From CAVWCW01 sp963753615 (GTDB lineage Bacteria > Pseudomonadota > Gammaproteobacteria > Chromatiales > Chromatiaceae), in contig CAVWCW010000005.1 in NCBI GenBank assembly GCA_963753615.1, positions 1 through 64,000 on the forward strand: a stretch of DNA of 64,000 nucleotides. The letters are read 5' to 3'. A program made the translations under genes and the position numbers. The notes under the pieces are model-generated. The model was not told where the DNA came from, ran no database searches, and was given only the letters and a program-made list of their open reading frames with translations. Below are positions 34,772-43,318 of this stretch, in pieces. How positions within the stretch are numbered: the stretch's first letter is position 1; every line of letters starts with the position of its first letter.

Positions 34772-35614
34772 TCAAATACGCAGGTTGTCGATCAGCCGGG
34801 CGCGCCCCAGGCGAGCAGCGGCGAGCACCACCAGGGGCTCGTCGCCCGGGTCCGGCTCGGCCAGGTCCGAGATGCGGCGGATGCTGATGTAGTCAGGCTC
34901 AAAGCCGGCTTCCCGCAGGGGTTGGGCCGCTTCTCGCTCGATCCGGCGAAAATCCCGATCGCCGCCGCGGACCTGCTCCGCCACCCAGTTGAGAGTGCGA
35001 TACAGGACCGGGGCCCGAGCCCGCTCGGCGGCGCTCAAGTAGGCATTGCGGGAACTCATGGCGAGGCCGTCGGCCTCGCGCACCGTGGGTACCCCGCGGA
35101 TCTCTACCGGCAGGCACAGATCCGTCACCATGCGGCGGATCACCGCCAGCTGCTGGAAATCCTTTTCGCCGAACAGAGCCTGGTCCGGCTGGACCATGTT
35201 GAGCAGTTTACAAACCACGGTGGCCACACCGGCGAAATGTCCCGGGCGGGCGGCACCGCAAAGGATGCTCGACAGCCCCGGCACTTCGACCCGGGTGTGA
35301 ATCTCCTGGCCTTGGGGATAGACGCTGTCCATCCCCGGGGCGAACAGCAGGTCGGTTCCGGCTTCGGCCAGGGCGGCTTGGTCCTGTTCGAGAGTACGAG
35401 GGTAGCTGGCAAAGTCCTCGCCGGCACCGAATTGCATGGGATTGACGAAGATGCTCACCAGCACCCGCTCGGCGCGGGCACCGGCCTCGGCGACCAGGGC
35501 CAGGTGGCCGGTATGGAGGTTACCCATGGTGGGTACCAGGGCCAGGCGTTCGCCGCCCAGCCGCCACTGCCGTACCTGCTCCCGCAACGGGCCGAGTTGC
35601 TCGACTATCTGCAT
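34772..35614 (-). CDS. panC: Pantothenate synthetase
   Basis: A 280-residue protein from ATG 35614 (MQIVEQLGPLREQVRQWRLG); upstream in-frame starts add an unrelated leader. It condenses pantoate with beta-alanine using ATP. The nucleotidyltransferase HIGH-type motif is in PTMGNLHTGH (28-37), followed by VSIFVNPMQFGAGEDFASYP, LFGEKDFQQLAVIRRMVTDL and the KMSKS-like region DGLAMSSRNAYLS. The end is ARLIDNLRI. It lies 76 bases after panB and is very probably in the same transcript. Confidence 0.97.
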   Translation of the reverse strand: MQIVEQLGPLREQVRQWRLGGERLALVPTMGNLHTGHLALVAEAGARAERVLVSIFVNPMQFGAGEDFASYPRTLEQDQAALAEAGTDLLFAPGMDSVYPQGQEIHTRVEVPGLSSILCGAARPGHFAGVATVVCKLLNMVQPDQALFGEKDFQQLAVIRRMVTDLCLPVEIRGVPTVREADGLAMSSRNAYLSAAERARAPVLYRTLNWVAEQVRGGDRDFRRIEREAAQPLREAGFEPDYISIRRISDLAEPDPGDEPLVVLAAARLGRARLIDNLRI

Positions 35615-35690
35615 CCGCTTGCCTTCCCAATCAGGTCGAACCGATTCGCCGCTTCGACACTCCATCAACGCCGCCGAGGCATTCGGCCGC

Positions 35691-36494
35691 TCAGTCGAAA
35701 CTCTGCGCCCGGGTCGGAAACTCGCCGCGCTTGACCGCCTGCACATAGGCAGCCACCGCCTGCTCCACCCCGTCGGCCGGCGCCAGAAAGTCTTGTACGA
35801 AGCTAGGCCGCTTGCCAGGTGTGATACCGAGCATGTCGTAGAGCACCAGCACCTGGCCGTCGCAGCCGGGGCCGGCGCCAATGCCGATTACCGGTATCTC
35901 CAGACTGGCGCCGACCTCCCTGGCCAAAGCGGCGGGGATGCACTCGACCACCAACATCCCGGCGCCGGCGTCCTGCAAGGCCAGTGCATCGTCGCGCAGG
36001 CGCTGGGCGCCGGCCTGGTCCCGGCCCTGCACCCGATAGCCGCCGAGCTTGTGCACCGACTGCGGCAGCAACCCGAGGTGAGCGCACACCGGCACCCCGG
36101 CCGCGCTGAGCCGCTGCACCGTCTCCAATTGCTCGGCGCCGCCTTCGAGTTTGACCATTTGCGCCCCGCCTTGCTTCATCAGCCGCGCCGCGGTAGCCAA
36201 GGCCTGCTCCGGCGAGGCGTAGCTGAGAAACGGCATGTCGGTCACCACCAGGGCGCGCTTCCGGGCCCGGCTCACCAGTCGGCTGTGGTAGACCATGTCG
36301 CCAACCCGCACCGGCAGCGTGCTGTCGCGCCCCTGCACCACCATGCCCAGGGAATCGCCCACCAGCAGCACCTCGACGCCGGCCGCCTCCAGAACCTGGG
36401 TGAAACTGGCGTCATAGCAGGTGAGCGCGGCGATCTTCTCGCCTTGGCGCTTCATCTTCAGCAGGCTGACGGTGGTGACGGGGGCTGAGTTCAT
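35691..36494 (-). CDS. panB: 3-methyl-2-oxobutanoate hydroxymethyltransferase
   Basis: A 267-residue protein for the first committed step of pantothenate synthesis, adding a methylene-THF carbon to ketoisovalerate. Signatures are KIAALTCYDASFTQVLEAAG, VLLVGDSLGMVVQGRDSTLP, ARKRALVVTDMPFLSYASPE, GAQMVKLEGGAEQLETVQRL, and AHLGLLPQSVHKLGGYRVQG, with the catalytic Glu region MLVVECIPAALAREV. Metal-binding Asp residues (VGDS, VTDMP) are present. It follows folK by 81 bases. Confidence 0.97.
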   Translation of the reverse strand: MNSAPVTTVSLLKMKRQGEKIAALTCYDASFTQVLEAAGVEVLLVGDSLGMVVQGRDSTLPVRVGDMVYHSRLVSRARKRALVVTDMPFLSYASPEQALATAARLMKQGGAQMVKLEGGAEQLETVQRLSAAGVPVCAHLGLLPQSVHKLGGYRVQGRDQAGAQRLRDDALALQDAGAGMLVVECIPAALAREVGASLEIPVIGIGAGPGCDGQVLVLYDMLGITPGKRPSFVQDFLAPADGVEQAVAAYVQAVKRGEFPTRAQSFD

Positions 36495-36575
36495 GGCGCT
36501 GGCGGTGGCATCGAAAAGATCGGGGCGCTAATGATAAACGCCTGGCCGGCAGATTTCACCAAGGCCCGGGCCGGC

Positions 36576-37085
36576 TCAGTCCAGGGGTTCCAGGGCGTTG
36601 CGAGGGCAACGGGCCACCAGTTCACCGAGCCGCCCGAGGCCGGGGACGTTCAATTCGGGACCGGCGATCTCCAGCAGCGGGTAAAGAACAAACTCGCGGC
36701 CTGCAAGCCCGGGATGGGGCACCCGCAGCCGCGGCAGCTCGATGCGGCGGTCGCCGTACAACAGCAGGTCCAGGTCCAGGGTGCGCGGGCCCCAACGCTG
36801 GCCGCCGCGCGCGCGGCCCTGGGCCAATTCCAGCGCCTGCAGCCGGTCCAGCAACGCCAGCGGGGCGAGTCGGGTGGACAACTCGGCGACCGCATTGACG
36901 AAGGCGGGCTGGTCCTGGGGACCCAGGGGGCGACTTCGGTAACGCCGCGACTGGGTCTGGAGACGACAGCCGGGAATTCGAGCCAGGGCCTCCAGCGCCT
37001 TGCTCAACTGCTCCGCGGGCTGCTGCAGGTTGCTGCCGAGGCCGATATAGACGCGTACAGGATCGGCGCCAGCGGCCCCACTCAA
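36576..37085 (-). CDS. folK: HPPK, 6-hydroxymethyl-dihydropterin pyrophosphokinase
   Basis: The pterin pyrophosphokinase of folate synthesis. The proposed start is TTG 37085, whose bases overlap the pcnB stop (TTGA), giving 169 residues beginning MSGAAGADPVRVYIGLGSNL. The signature is QRWGPRTLDLDLLLYGDRRI, then LRVPHPGLAGREFVLYPLLE, with the two Mg-binding Asp residues in DLDLD. An initiation codon upstream inside pcnB is possible but would add a long basic leader. Translational coupling to pcnB is a common arrangement in Gammaproteobacteria. Confidence 0.93.
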   Translation of the reverse strand: MSGAAGADPVRVYIGLGSNLQQPAEQLSKALEALARIPGCRLQTQSRRYRSRPLGPQDQPAFVNAVAELSTRLAPLALLDRLQALELAQGRARGGQRWGPRTLDLDLLLYGDRRIELPRLRVPHPGLAGREFVLYPLLEIAGPELNVPGLGRLGELVARCPRNALEPLD

Positions 37086-38392
37086 TGGGCGTCGGCCTTG
37101 GGTCGGCGGCGACGGCGACGGCGGCGCTTGCGGGGGGCATCGCCGGTGTTGGGTTGGCCGGTCTGGACGGTCTCGCCGCCGTGCTCCTGAAGCTCGGTCC
37201 ACCATTGGGCCTGCTCCAAGTCGACCTCGCCGGATTCGGCCCGCAGCACCAGAAAGTCATAGGCGGCACGGAAACGGGGATGGGCGAGTAAGCGTTGGGG
37301 CCGTTTTCCGGTACGCAGGCCAAAGCGATATTGGAGGGTCCAAATCTCGCGCATCGGATAGCTGAAGCGTTTGGGAATCGAGAGCACCTGATTCTGGGCT
37401 GCGACCACCTGGTCCCCGGCCTCGCGCAGGGCGTCGAAGGGGCTGGCGCCTCCCCGCTCCAATTCTTCGGCCCGCAGGCGCACCGGCTCCCATAGCAGGA
37501 CGGCAAACAGGAACGCCGGCGTGACCGGCTTGTCCTCGGCGACCCGGGCGTCAGTATTGTCCATACCACGACTGACAAAGGTTATTGGGAAGGCGTGCTC
37601 CTCCCGGCTCAGACTCTGTTCGGTGGCGGGAAACAGTTGGGCAAACAGCCCATAATGGCGCAACTTCTCGAACGACGGCAGGGCGTGGCCGGTGAGGAAC
37701 AGCTTGAGCGCCTCATCGAACAGGCGCGCTGCCGGCACGCTTTCGAGCAGGTGCGGCATTTCAATCAACGGTGTCTCGCAATCCGAATCGATTATAAAGC
37801 CGAGCCTGGAGGCGAAACGCACTGCTCGCAACATCCGCACCGGGTCTTCGCGGTAGCGCTGCACCGGCTCTCCGAGCAACCGCAGCCGGCCCTCGCGCAG
37901 GTCCTCCAGGCCGTTGACATAATCGACCAAGGCGAAGTCTTCGATACTGTAATAGAGCGCGTTGACGGTGAAGTCGCGCCGCAGCACGTCCTCTTCCAAG
38001 GTGCCGTAAACATTGTCGCGCACCAGGCGGCCGTCTTCGAGTTCGCGGTCACCGTCGTCATTGGAACTGCGGAAGGTGGCGACTTCGATAATCTCGCGGC
38101 CGAAGAAGACATGGGCGAGGCGAAAACGGCGCCCGATCAGCCGGCAGTTCCGAAAGACGCTGCGAATCTCCTCGGGGGTCGCATCGGTGGCGACATCGAA
38201 GTCCTTGGGTTCGCGCCCCAGCAACAGGTCGCGCACGCCGCCCCCCACCAGGTAGCCCTCGTGACCGGCGGCGCGCAGCCGGTACAGCACCTTGAGGGCA
38301 TTTTCGCTGATATTGCTGCGCGAAATATTGTGGTCGGGACGCGGGATGATGGCTGGCGTGGAAATGGCGCGGTTCCTTACAGTATTCGGCAT
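37082..38392 (-). CDS. pcnB: Poly(A) polymerase I
   Basis: A 436-residue class II nucleotidyltransferase that adds 3' poly(A) to RNA. The catalytic domain shows GYLVGGGVRDLLLGREPKDF and DVATDATPEEI, with DFD at 64-66 for metal binding. RRFRLAHVFFGREIIEVATF and RRDFTVNALYYSIEDFALVD follow. The RNA-binding segment is GEPVQRYREDPVRMLRAVRF. The C-terminus ends in a basic tail (APRKRRRRRRRRPKADAH) typical of PcnB rather than CCA-adding enzymes. First gene of pcnB-folK-panB-panC. Confidence 0.96.
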   Translation of the reverse strand: MPNTVRNRAISTPAIIPRPDHNISRSNISENALKVLYRLRAAGHEGYLVGGGVRDLLLGREPKDFDVATDATPEEIRSVFRNCRLIGRRFRLAHVFFGREIIEVATFRSSNDDGDRELEDGRLVRDNVYGTLEEDVLRRDFTVNALYYSIEDFALVDYVNGLEDLREGRLRLLGEPVQRYREDPVRMLRAVRFASRLGFIIDSDCETPLIEMPHLLESVPAARLFDEALKLFLTGHALPSFEKLRHYGLFAQLFPATEQSLSREEHAFPITFVSRGMDNTDARVAEDKPVTPAFLFAVLLWEPVRLRAEELERGGASPFDALREAGDQVVAAQNQVLSIPKRFSYPMREIWTLQYRFGLRTGKRPQRLLAHPRFRAAYDFLVLRAESGEVDLEQAQWWTELQEHGGETVQTGQPNTGDAPRKRRRRRRRRPKADAH

Positions 38393-38508
38393 TGTTCCGT
38401 AGCGACAGAAATCTTAACCCAACCCGAGTGCCCCGTCTGCCGGGAGGGCATTGGTAACTGCCGTGAAAGGCGGCCGATAGGCTGGGAAGGGCTGGGCCCC
38501 TTTGCCGC

Positions 38509-38536
38509 TTGTACCCAGCGGTCGGCTGAGTATAAT
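38509..38536 (+). promoter_or_regulatory. Sigma70-type promoter of tRNA-Glu
   Basis: A -35 box TTGTAC (38509-38514), a 16-base spacer and a perfect -10 TATAAT (38531-38536) end 14 bases before the tRNA. Confidence 0.75.
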
Positions 38537-38550
38537 AGCACAGCCTCAAC

Positions 38551-38625
38551 GCTCCCTTCGTCTAGCGGTTAGGACGCTGGCCTCTCACGCCGGTAACAGG
38601 GGTTCGAATCCCCTAGGGAGCGCCA
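38551..38625 (+). tRNA. tRNA-Glu (anticodon CTC)
   Basis: A 75-base cloverleaf: acceptor GCTCCCT pairs with AGGGAGC, followed by G and an encoded CCA. The D-arm is TCTAGCGGTTAGGA, the anticodon stem CTGGC/GCCGG with loop CTCTCAC (anticodon CTC, reading GAG), and the T-arm AGGGGTTCGAATCCCCT. It resembles the standard bacterial tRNA-Glu except that the usual TTC anticodon is replaced by CTC. A short CCGCG-T6-CGCGG hairpin follows 7 bases later. Confidence 0.97.
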
Positions 38626-38752
38626 TTTCCCACCGCGTTTTTTCGCGGGCACCCCCGTTCCGAGATAAAGCCGTGGATAACGCCATCCATGGCATTTTCC
38701 CGGCACCGGAAACGACACAAAACAAGGCTTGCCCGGAGCCCACCCGCTCGCG

Positions 38753-39520
38753 TTACTGGCCGGCGCCGAACACCTCCTTGAGCAGTTCGGTGCTGCGCGC
38801 CGCCGGGTTCTGGCGGATCAGTTTTTCCTCCTGCGCAAGCTTGACGAACAGGCCGTCCAGGGTCTTGTCGGTCACGTACCGATCAAGATCAAGGCTGCTG
38901 CTGTCCATAAAACCGCCGAGCATCCCGCTGCCACCCACCAGCTGTTTGTAAGCCGAGGTGACACCGGCCTTCTCGGTCGCCTCCTCGACGACGGGCAGAA
39001 TCGCCGCGGAGAGCTGCTCGCTGCTGTTCTGGCGCAAATACTCCGTGGCGGCATCGTCAGGGCCGTCGAGGATGGCCCGGGCATCCTCCAGCGTCATCTT
39101 GCCGATCGCCTCGCCGAAGATACCGGCGGTCTTCGGCACCGCCTGCTCGGCGGCGTGATTCATCGTCGCCACGAACTCGTCCGCGAGGTCGCCCTTCCCC
39201 ATCGTGCGCAATCCCATCTCCAGCTGCTGCAACATGGACGGCAGCGGGATCTTGACCTGGGGGTCGTCGAGGAAGCCCCCGTCCTGCCCCAGATAGGCGA
39301 TGGCTCTGTCCACACCCACGTCCAGAGCCTCCTTGAGACCAGCGCTGATCTCGTCTTGACTCAATGCGCTAGCCGCCGCGGTGGACGCGGTGTTCCCGCC
39401 GGCGCTCCCCAAGGCCCCCTCCAGGGGTTTGAGGAATTGCTCCATGCCCGCCTCCACGACCAGGGGCAGTGCCAGGACACCCAAAACGGCTGCGAGCCGC
39501 AATCTACTGAACTTTTGCAT
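38753..39520 (-). CDS. DUF4197 domain exported protein
   Basis: A 255-residue protein. The signal peptide is MQKFSRLRLAAVLGVLALPL and VVEA-G. The mature part has ALSQDEISAGLKEALDVGVD, IPLPSMLQQLEMGLRTMGKG, FGEAIGKMTLEDARAILDGP, DDAATEYLRQNSSEQLSAAI and DRYVTDKTLDGLFVKLAQEE, the conserved blocks of DUF4197. It ends LIRQNPAARSTELLKEVFGA. Members are periplasmic or lipoprotein-like and uncharacterised. It stands alone between the tRNA and the Pat-type gene, with opposite orientation to the tRNA. Confidence 0.88.
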   Translation of the reverse strand: MQKFSRLRLAAVLGVLALPLVVEAGMEQFLKPLEGALGSAGGNTASTAAASALSQDEISAGLKEALDVGVDRAIAYLGQDGGFLDDPQVKIPLPSMLQQLEMGLRTMGKGDLADEFVATMNHAAEQAVPKTAGIFGEAIGKMTLEDARAILDGPDDAATEYLRQNSSEQLSAAILPVVEEATEKAGVTSAYKQLVGGSGMLGGFMDSSSLDLDRYVTDKTLDGLFVKLAQEEKLIRQNPAARSTELLKEVFGAGQ

Positions 39521-39907
39521 AGGTTATCTCCGCTAGAAGCTGGACGAACCCGGGGGAAGAAGCCGCCGGTTGACCCAACGAGCTTAGGCGCAGGAGGGGC
39601 ATTTGTCAGCCACTGCCCCCAAGCGCCCGATAGGTTTGGCAAACCAGGCCCGACGCTGCCAGGAGGGATTCAGGGCCATCCCGTTCGGATCGGCCGTCGC
39701 CGCAGTCCGCAGTTCGGCAGCGTTGAGGCCGATGTCTTGGAACGGTGGTTTCGCCTTCTCGCACCGACGCAGTTCTAACCCGCACTTCTCGCCAGGCGGA
39801 CGTTATGACGGCTATGCTTCTGCGGTCGATTGCACAACCTGCTGTACCAGCTTGCCCCAAAATTCCGGCTCCCGGTGAGAAATGCGGGCTAAGGGCGCTG
39901 GGGCCAG
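39521..39907. other. 387-base intergenic stretch with an inverted repeat pair
   Basis: No gene is seen. It contains two inverted copies of the GCCCGCA-type repeat end (39775-39796 and 39871-39894), which also occurs at 17425-17451. Confidence 0.5.
39775..39894. repeat. 120-base element bounded by imperfect inverted repeats
   Basis: CTAACCCGCACTTCTCGCCA at the left end is the imperfect inverse of the right end (CCCGGTGAGAAATGCGGGCT at 39871-39890, plus AA). Both ends resemble the site at 17425. Size and lack of coding fit a degenerate IS end pair or MITE. Confidence 0.5.
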
Positions 39908-42589
39908 TCAAAGTCCCAGCCAGACCCGTTTGATGCCGGGGTCGTCCGGATCGTTTTGGATCTGAAATCCCAGGGAGCGCATCAGGTCGAGCATCTTGTG
40001 GTTGTTGGCCAGCACTTCCCCTTCCATTACGTCCAAGCCCCGGTTGCGGGCTATCTCCATGAGCTGGTGCATGAGCTGGTGGGCAATACCCTTGCCCTGC
40101 CATCGGTCCGACACCGCCAAGGCGAACTCGCAGCTTTTCTTGTCCGGATTGGTGACATAGCGCCCCACCGCCAGTTCCTGCTCACGACCGCCCTTTTCGG
40201 TGGTGGCGATCAGGGCCATCTCGTGGTGGTAGTCGATCTGGGTGAAGCGCACCAGCATCTCGGGGGTCAGTTCCTGCAGCGATTGCATGAAGCGGAAGTA
40301 TTTGGCCTCGGGTGAAAGGCTGCGGATAAAGTCTTGCTCGATTCCGGCGTCTTCCGGGCGAATCGGACGGATGGTGATGTCGGTGCCGTCGGATAGCTGG
40401 AGATGGTTGACCAGGTTCGCCGGATACGGGTGGATCGCCATATGGTTATAGGGATCGGTGGACGGCTTAGGGAATCCGGCGCGGATGCGCGCGTCCACCG
40501 CAATCACTCCGTGCTCGTCGACGATCAGCGGGTTGATGTCCATCTCCCGCAGCCAGGGCAGTTCGCAGGCCATGGTGGAGACCCGCAGCAACACCTCGAT
40601 CACGGCGTCGACGTCAGCCGCCGGCAGATGGCGGAAAGGCCCCAACAACTTGGCGGCCTTGGTACGCTGAATCAGGTCCCGGGCCAGGCGGTGGTTGAGC
40701 GGCGGCAGGGCCACGGCACTGTCGCCCATCACCTCGACCGCGGTGCCGCCGCTGCCGAAGCTGATCACCGGCCCGAACACCGGGTCGCTGACCATACCGA
40801 TCATCAGTTCTCGGCCGTGCGCGCTGCGGTGCATCTTCTCCACCGTAACCCCGTCGATGCGCGCCTCCGGCCGGTTCTTCTGCACCTGTTCGAGCAGTTC
40901 CCGATAGGCGCCCCGAACCACCTGCGCGCTGTTGATATTGAGGCGAACCCCGCCGGCGTCCGATTTATGGGAGATGTCCGGGGAGTGCACCTTGAGCGCC
41001 ACCGGAAAACCGATGGACGAGGCCAGCACCAGGGCCTCGTTGGGAGAACGGGCGATGCCGGCCCCCACGGTGGGGATGCGGAAGGCACGCAGCACGGCGA
41101 TCGCTTCGGGTTCGGTCAGTACCGGGCGCTGCTCGGCCAAGGCGCTCTCGATAATCAGCCTTGCAGCATCGACGTCGGCTTCTTCGTAGCGGCGCGAGGC
41201 TTTGGCAGGCGTCTCCAGGAGCAGCCTCTGGTTGGCTTGATAGTTGGCCATAAAATGAAAGGCGTCCACCGCAACCTCTGGCGTGCGAAAACTCGGAATC
41301 CGGGCATTGCGAAAGGCCCGGCGCGCTGCCTCCACCTGGTTCCCGCCCATCCAGGACGTCATAATCGGTTTGGAATGTTGTTCCGCCAGTTCGATCAGGG
41401 TCTCGGCCACCTCCAACGGCCGAGTCATGGCCTGAGGGGTGAGGATCACCAGGGCGCCGTCCACCACCGGGTCCTTGAGGCAGACGTCCACCGCCGCCCG
41501 ATAGCGCTCCGGCGGGGCGTCTCCGATCACGTCCACCGGGTTGCGGTGGGACCAGGTGGGCGGCAGCACCTGGTCCAGGGCCTTGAGGCTGTCGGCGCTG
41601 AGTTCGGAAAGGACCAGGCCCAGGTCGGCTGCGCGGTCCGCCGCCATCACGCCGGGGCCGCCACCGTTGGTAACGATGGCGAGGCGACTGCCCGCCCCCT
41701 GATAGCGCGACGACAGGGTGCGGGCGGCGGCAAAGAGCTGGGTGACGGTCTGTACCCGCAGCACACCGGATCGGGCCAACGCGGCGGAAAAGGCATCGTC
41801 CCCCCCCACGAGTGCTCCGGTGTGGGACATGGAGGCCTCGGCACCTACATTGTGGCGCCCCACCTTGACCGCGATCACCGGCTTGATGCGGGCGGCCGCC
41901 CGCAGGCCGCTCATAAAGCGGCGCGCGTCATGCAGACCTTCGATGTACAACAGGATGCTCTTGGTGCGCGGGTCCGACACCAGGTAGTCCAGGATGTCGC
42001 CGAAATCCAGGTCCGCGGAGATGCCGGTGGAGACCACCGCCGAGAAACCGATGTCGTTCTGCTCCGCCCAGTCCAGAATCGAGGTGCACAAGGCCCCGGA
42101 CTGGGACACCAGGGCCAGGTTGCCCGGCTTGGCGCTGTTGTTACCGAAGGTGGCATTGAGACCGCTGGCGGGCCGGATCAACCCCAGGCAGTTCGGCCCG
42201 AGAAAGCGAATGCCGTAGCGGTGGGCGGTATCCAGCGCCTGGTCCTCCAGCCGCCGGCCGGCCGAACCCACCTCACGGAAACCCGCCGAGAGCACGATCA
42301 TCGCCTTCACTCCGTGCTCGCCGCAGGCCTGGACTATACCCGGTACGGTGCGCGCCGGGGTCGCCACCACCGCCAGTTCCACCGGCCGCCCCAAGGCGCC
42401 CAGGTCGGCGAAAGCTTGCTGCCCCTGGACCTTTTCATGCTTGGGATTGATGGCGTAGATGGGACCCTTGAAGCCGCCGCTGAGCAGGTTCTGAAACACC
42501 ACTTGGCCGACCGCGTCCTGCCGCTCGGTAGCGCCGAACATGGCAATGGACTTGGGAGCGAACAGGGAGTTGAGGTAATGGGGCTGCAT
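39908..42589 (-). CDS. ADP-forming acyl-CoA synthetase-like/GNAT protein (Pat type)
   Basis: An 893-residue two-part protein. Residues about 1-290 hold CoA-binding and succinyl-CoA-ligase-like domains (SLFAPKSIAMFGATERQDAV, VSQSGALCTSILDWA); the phosphohistidine-loop equivalent is MSHTGALVGGDDAF with His256. The ATP-grasp part (about 480-690) includes GFPVALKVHSPDISHKSDAG and ELMIGMVSDPVFGPVISFGS. A C-terminal GNAT domain (about 735-893) has LAVGRYVTNPDKKSCEFALA and VSDRWQGKGIAHQLMHQLME. This matches Pat/PatZ lysine acetyltransferases, which silence acetyl-CoA synthetase by acetylation. Some relatives instead retain ligase activity, which sequence alone does not settle. Confidence 0.9.
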   Translation of the reverse strand: MQPHYLNSLFAPKSIAMFGATERQDAVGQVVFQNLLSGGFKGPIYAINPKHEKVQGQQAFADLGALGRPVELAVVATPARTVPGIVQACGEHGVKAMIVLSAGFREVGSAGRRLEDQALDTAHRYGIRFLGPNCLGLIRPASGLNATFGNNSAKPGNLALVSQSGALCTSILDWAEQNDIGFSAVVSTGISADLDFGDILDYLVSDPRTKSILLYIEGLHDARRFMSGLRAAARIKPVIAVKVGRHNVGAEASMSHTGALVGGDDAFSAALARSGVLRVQTVTQLFAAARTLSSRYQGAGSRLAIVTNGGGPGVMAADRAADLGLVLSELSADSLKALDQVLPPTWSHRNPVDVIGDAPPERYRAAVDVCLKDPVVDGALVILTPQAMTRPLEVAETLIELAEQHSKPIMTSWMGGNQVEAARRAFRNARIPSFRTPEVAVDAFHFMANYQANQRLLLETPAKASRRYEEADVDAARLIIESALAEQRPVLTEPEAIAVLRAFRIPTVGAGIARSPNEALVLASSIGFPVALKVHSPDISHKSDAGGVRLNINSAQVVRGAYRELLEQVQKNRPEARIDGVTVEKMHRSAHGRELMIGMVSDPVFGPVISFGSGGTAVEVMGDSAVALPPLNHRLARDLIQRTKAAKLLGPFRHLPAADVDAVIEVLLRVSTMACELPWLREMDINPLIVDEHGVIAVDARIRAGFPKPSTDPYNHMAIHPYPANLVNHLQLSDGTDITIRPIRPEDAGIEQDFIRSLSPEAKYFRFMQSLQELTPEMLVRFTQIDYHHEMALIATTEKGGREQELAVGRYVTNPDKKSCEFALAVSDRWQGKGIAHQLMHQLMEIARNRGLDVMEGEVLANNHKMLDLMRSLGFQIQNDPDDPGIKRVWLGL

Positions 42590-42792
42590 CGGTCGTTTTC
42601 CGTCGGCTGAAGGATGGCGGTTCGGATCGGTAAGTGGCGCTTTCGGGATTATGCACCCTCTCGGTTACAGTTCATTGTACCGCCCGGCAACCCCCATAAC
42701 AGTCAACTTTGCGTCATTTCGCCGTCGCTTATGCGTCACCGCCCGCAGCGAGAATCCCGGAGGCTATCCAACCAGCCAAAGGAGACGCCCGG

Positions 42793-43162
42793 ATGACCAC
42801 CCGAGCAACAGCTCCTCAACTACAGCGATGCACCCTACATCAGCCCTGGTCAGCGAGAGTTCTTCCGGCAGCGACTACCGCCTATGCGCACCCAGTTGCT
42901 TAAAACCATGGAAGCCACCAGCCAGTACCTGCACCAAGGAGATCCGCTGGCGGACCCATTCGATCGCGCCAGCCAAGAAGCGTCCCGGTGGCTCAAATTG
43001 CGCCTCAGCGAGCGCGACAGCGCAATCTTGCGCGAGATCGAAGCCGCCCTGCGGCGCCTGGACGAAGGCAACTACGGTTAGTGCAGCGAAACCGGCGAGA
43101 CGATCGGACTGCACCGTCTGTTGGCACGCCCCACCGCTTGCCTGTGCAGCGAGGCCCAATAG
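42793..43162 (+). pseudogene. DksA2-like RNA polymerase-binding factor with frameshift and in-frame TAG
   Basis: The ATG at 42793 begins MTT, but the frame of EQQLLNYSDAPYISPGQREF starts one base later (CCC at 42800-42802 where CC is needed). The coiled-coil core then reads well (QLLKTMEATSQYLHQGDPLA, FDRASQEASRWLKLRLSERD, EIEAALRRLDEGNYG). A TAG at 43079-43081 stands where relatives have Tyr or Trp. After it come CSETGETIGLHRLLARPTAC and LCSEAQ. The zinc site is the reduced Cys-x-x-Thr/Cys-x-x-Ala form of DksA2, which works without zinc. Repaired length is 122 residues. Two independent lesions make loss of function likely unless one or both are sequence errors. Confidence 0.82.
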
Positions 43163-43318
43163 CGGCGGGAACGACGCTCCCGATTGCAGCCTCCCCAGTG
43201 CCCGCTCCAGCCAGCCTGAAGAGCCGAGGCCGGCGTCGTGAGCCGGCCCGACCGCAGCCGCAGCGGTTTGCCGGCAATCGACGGCGCCGTCAGCGGCTGC
43301 CGGACCGCAACCTGAGCG

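Noticed and set aside
38632..38648. Terminator after tRNA-Glu
   Set aside because: CCGCG-TTTTTT-CGCGG is a hairpin whose T-run is in the loop rather than after the stem, so not a standard terminator.
40403..42610. 735-codon open frame opposite the Pat-type gene
   Set aside because: An antisense frame held open by high-GC codon bias. Its translation is His/Gln/Arg-rich with no family resemblance, while the opposite strand is a clear full-length enzyme.
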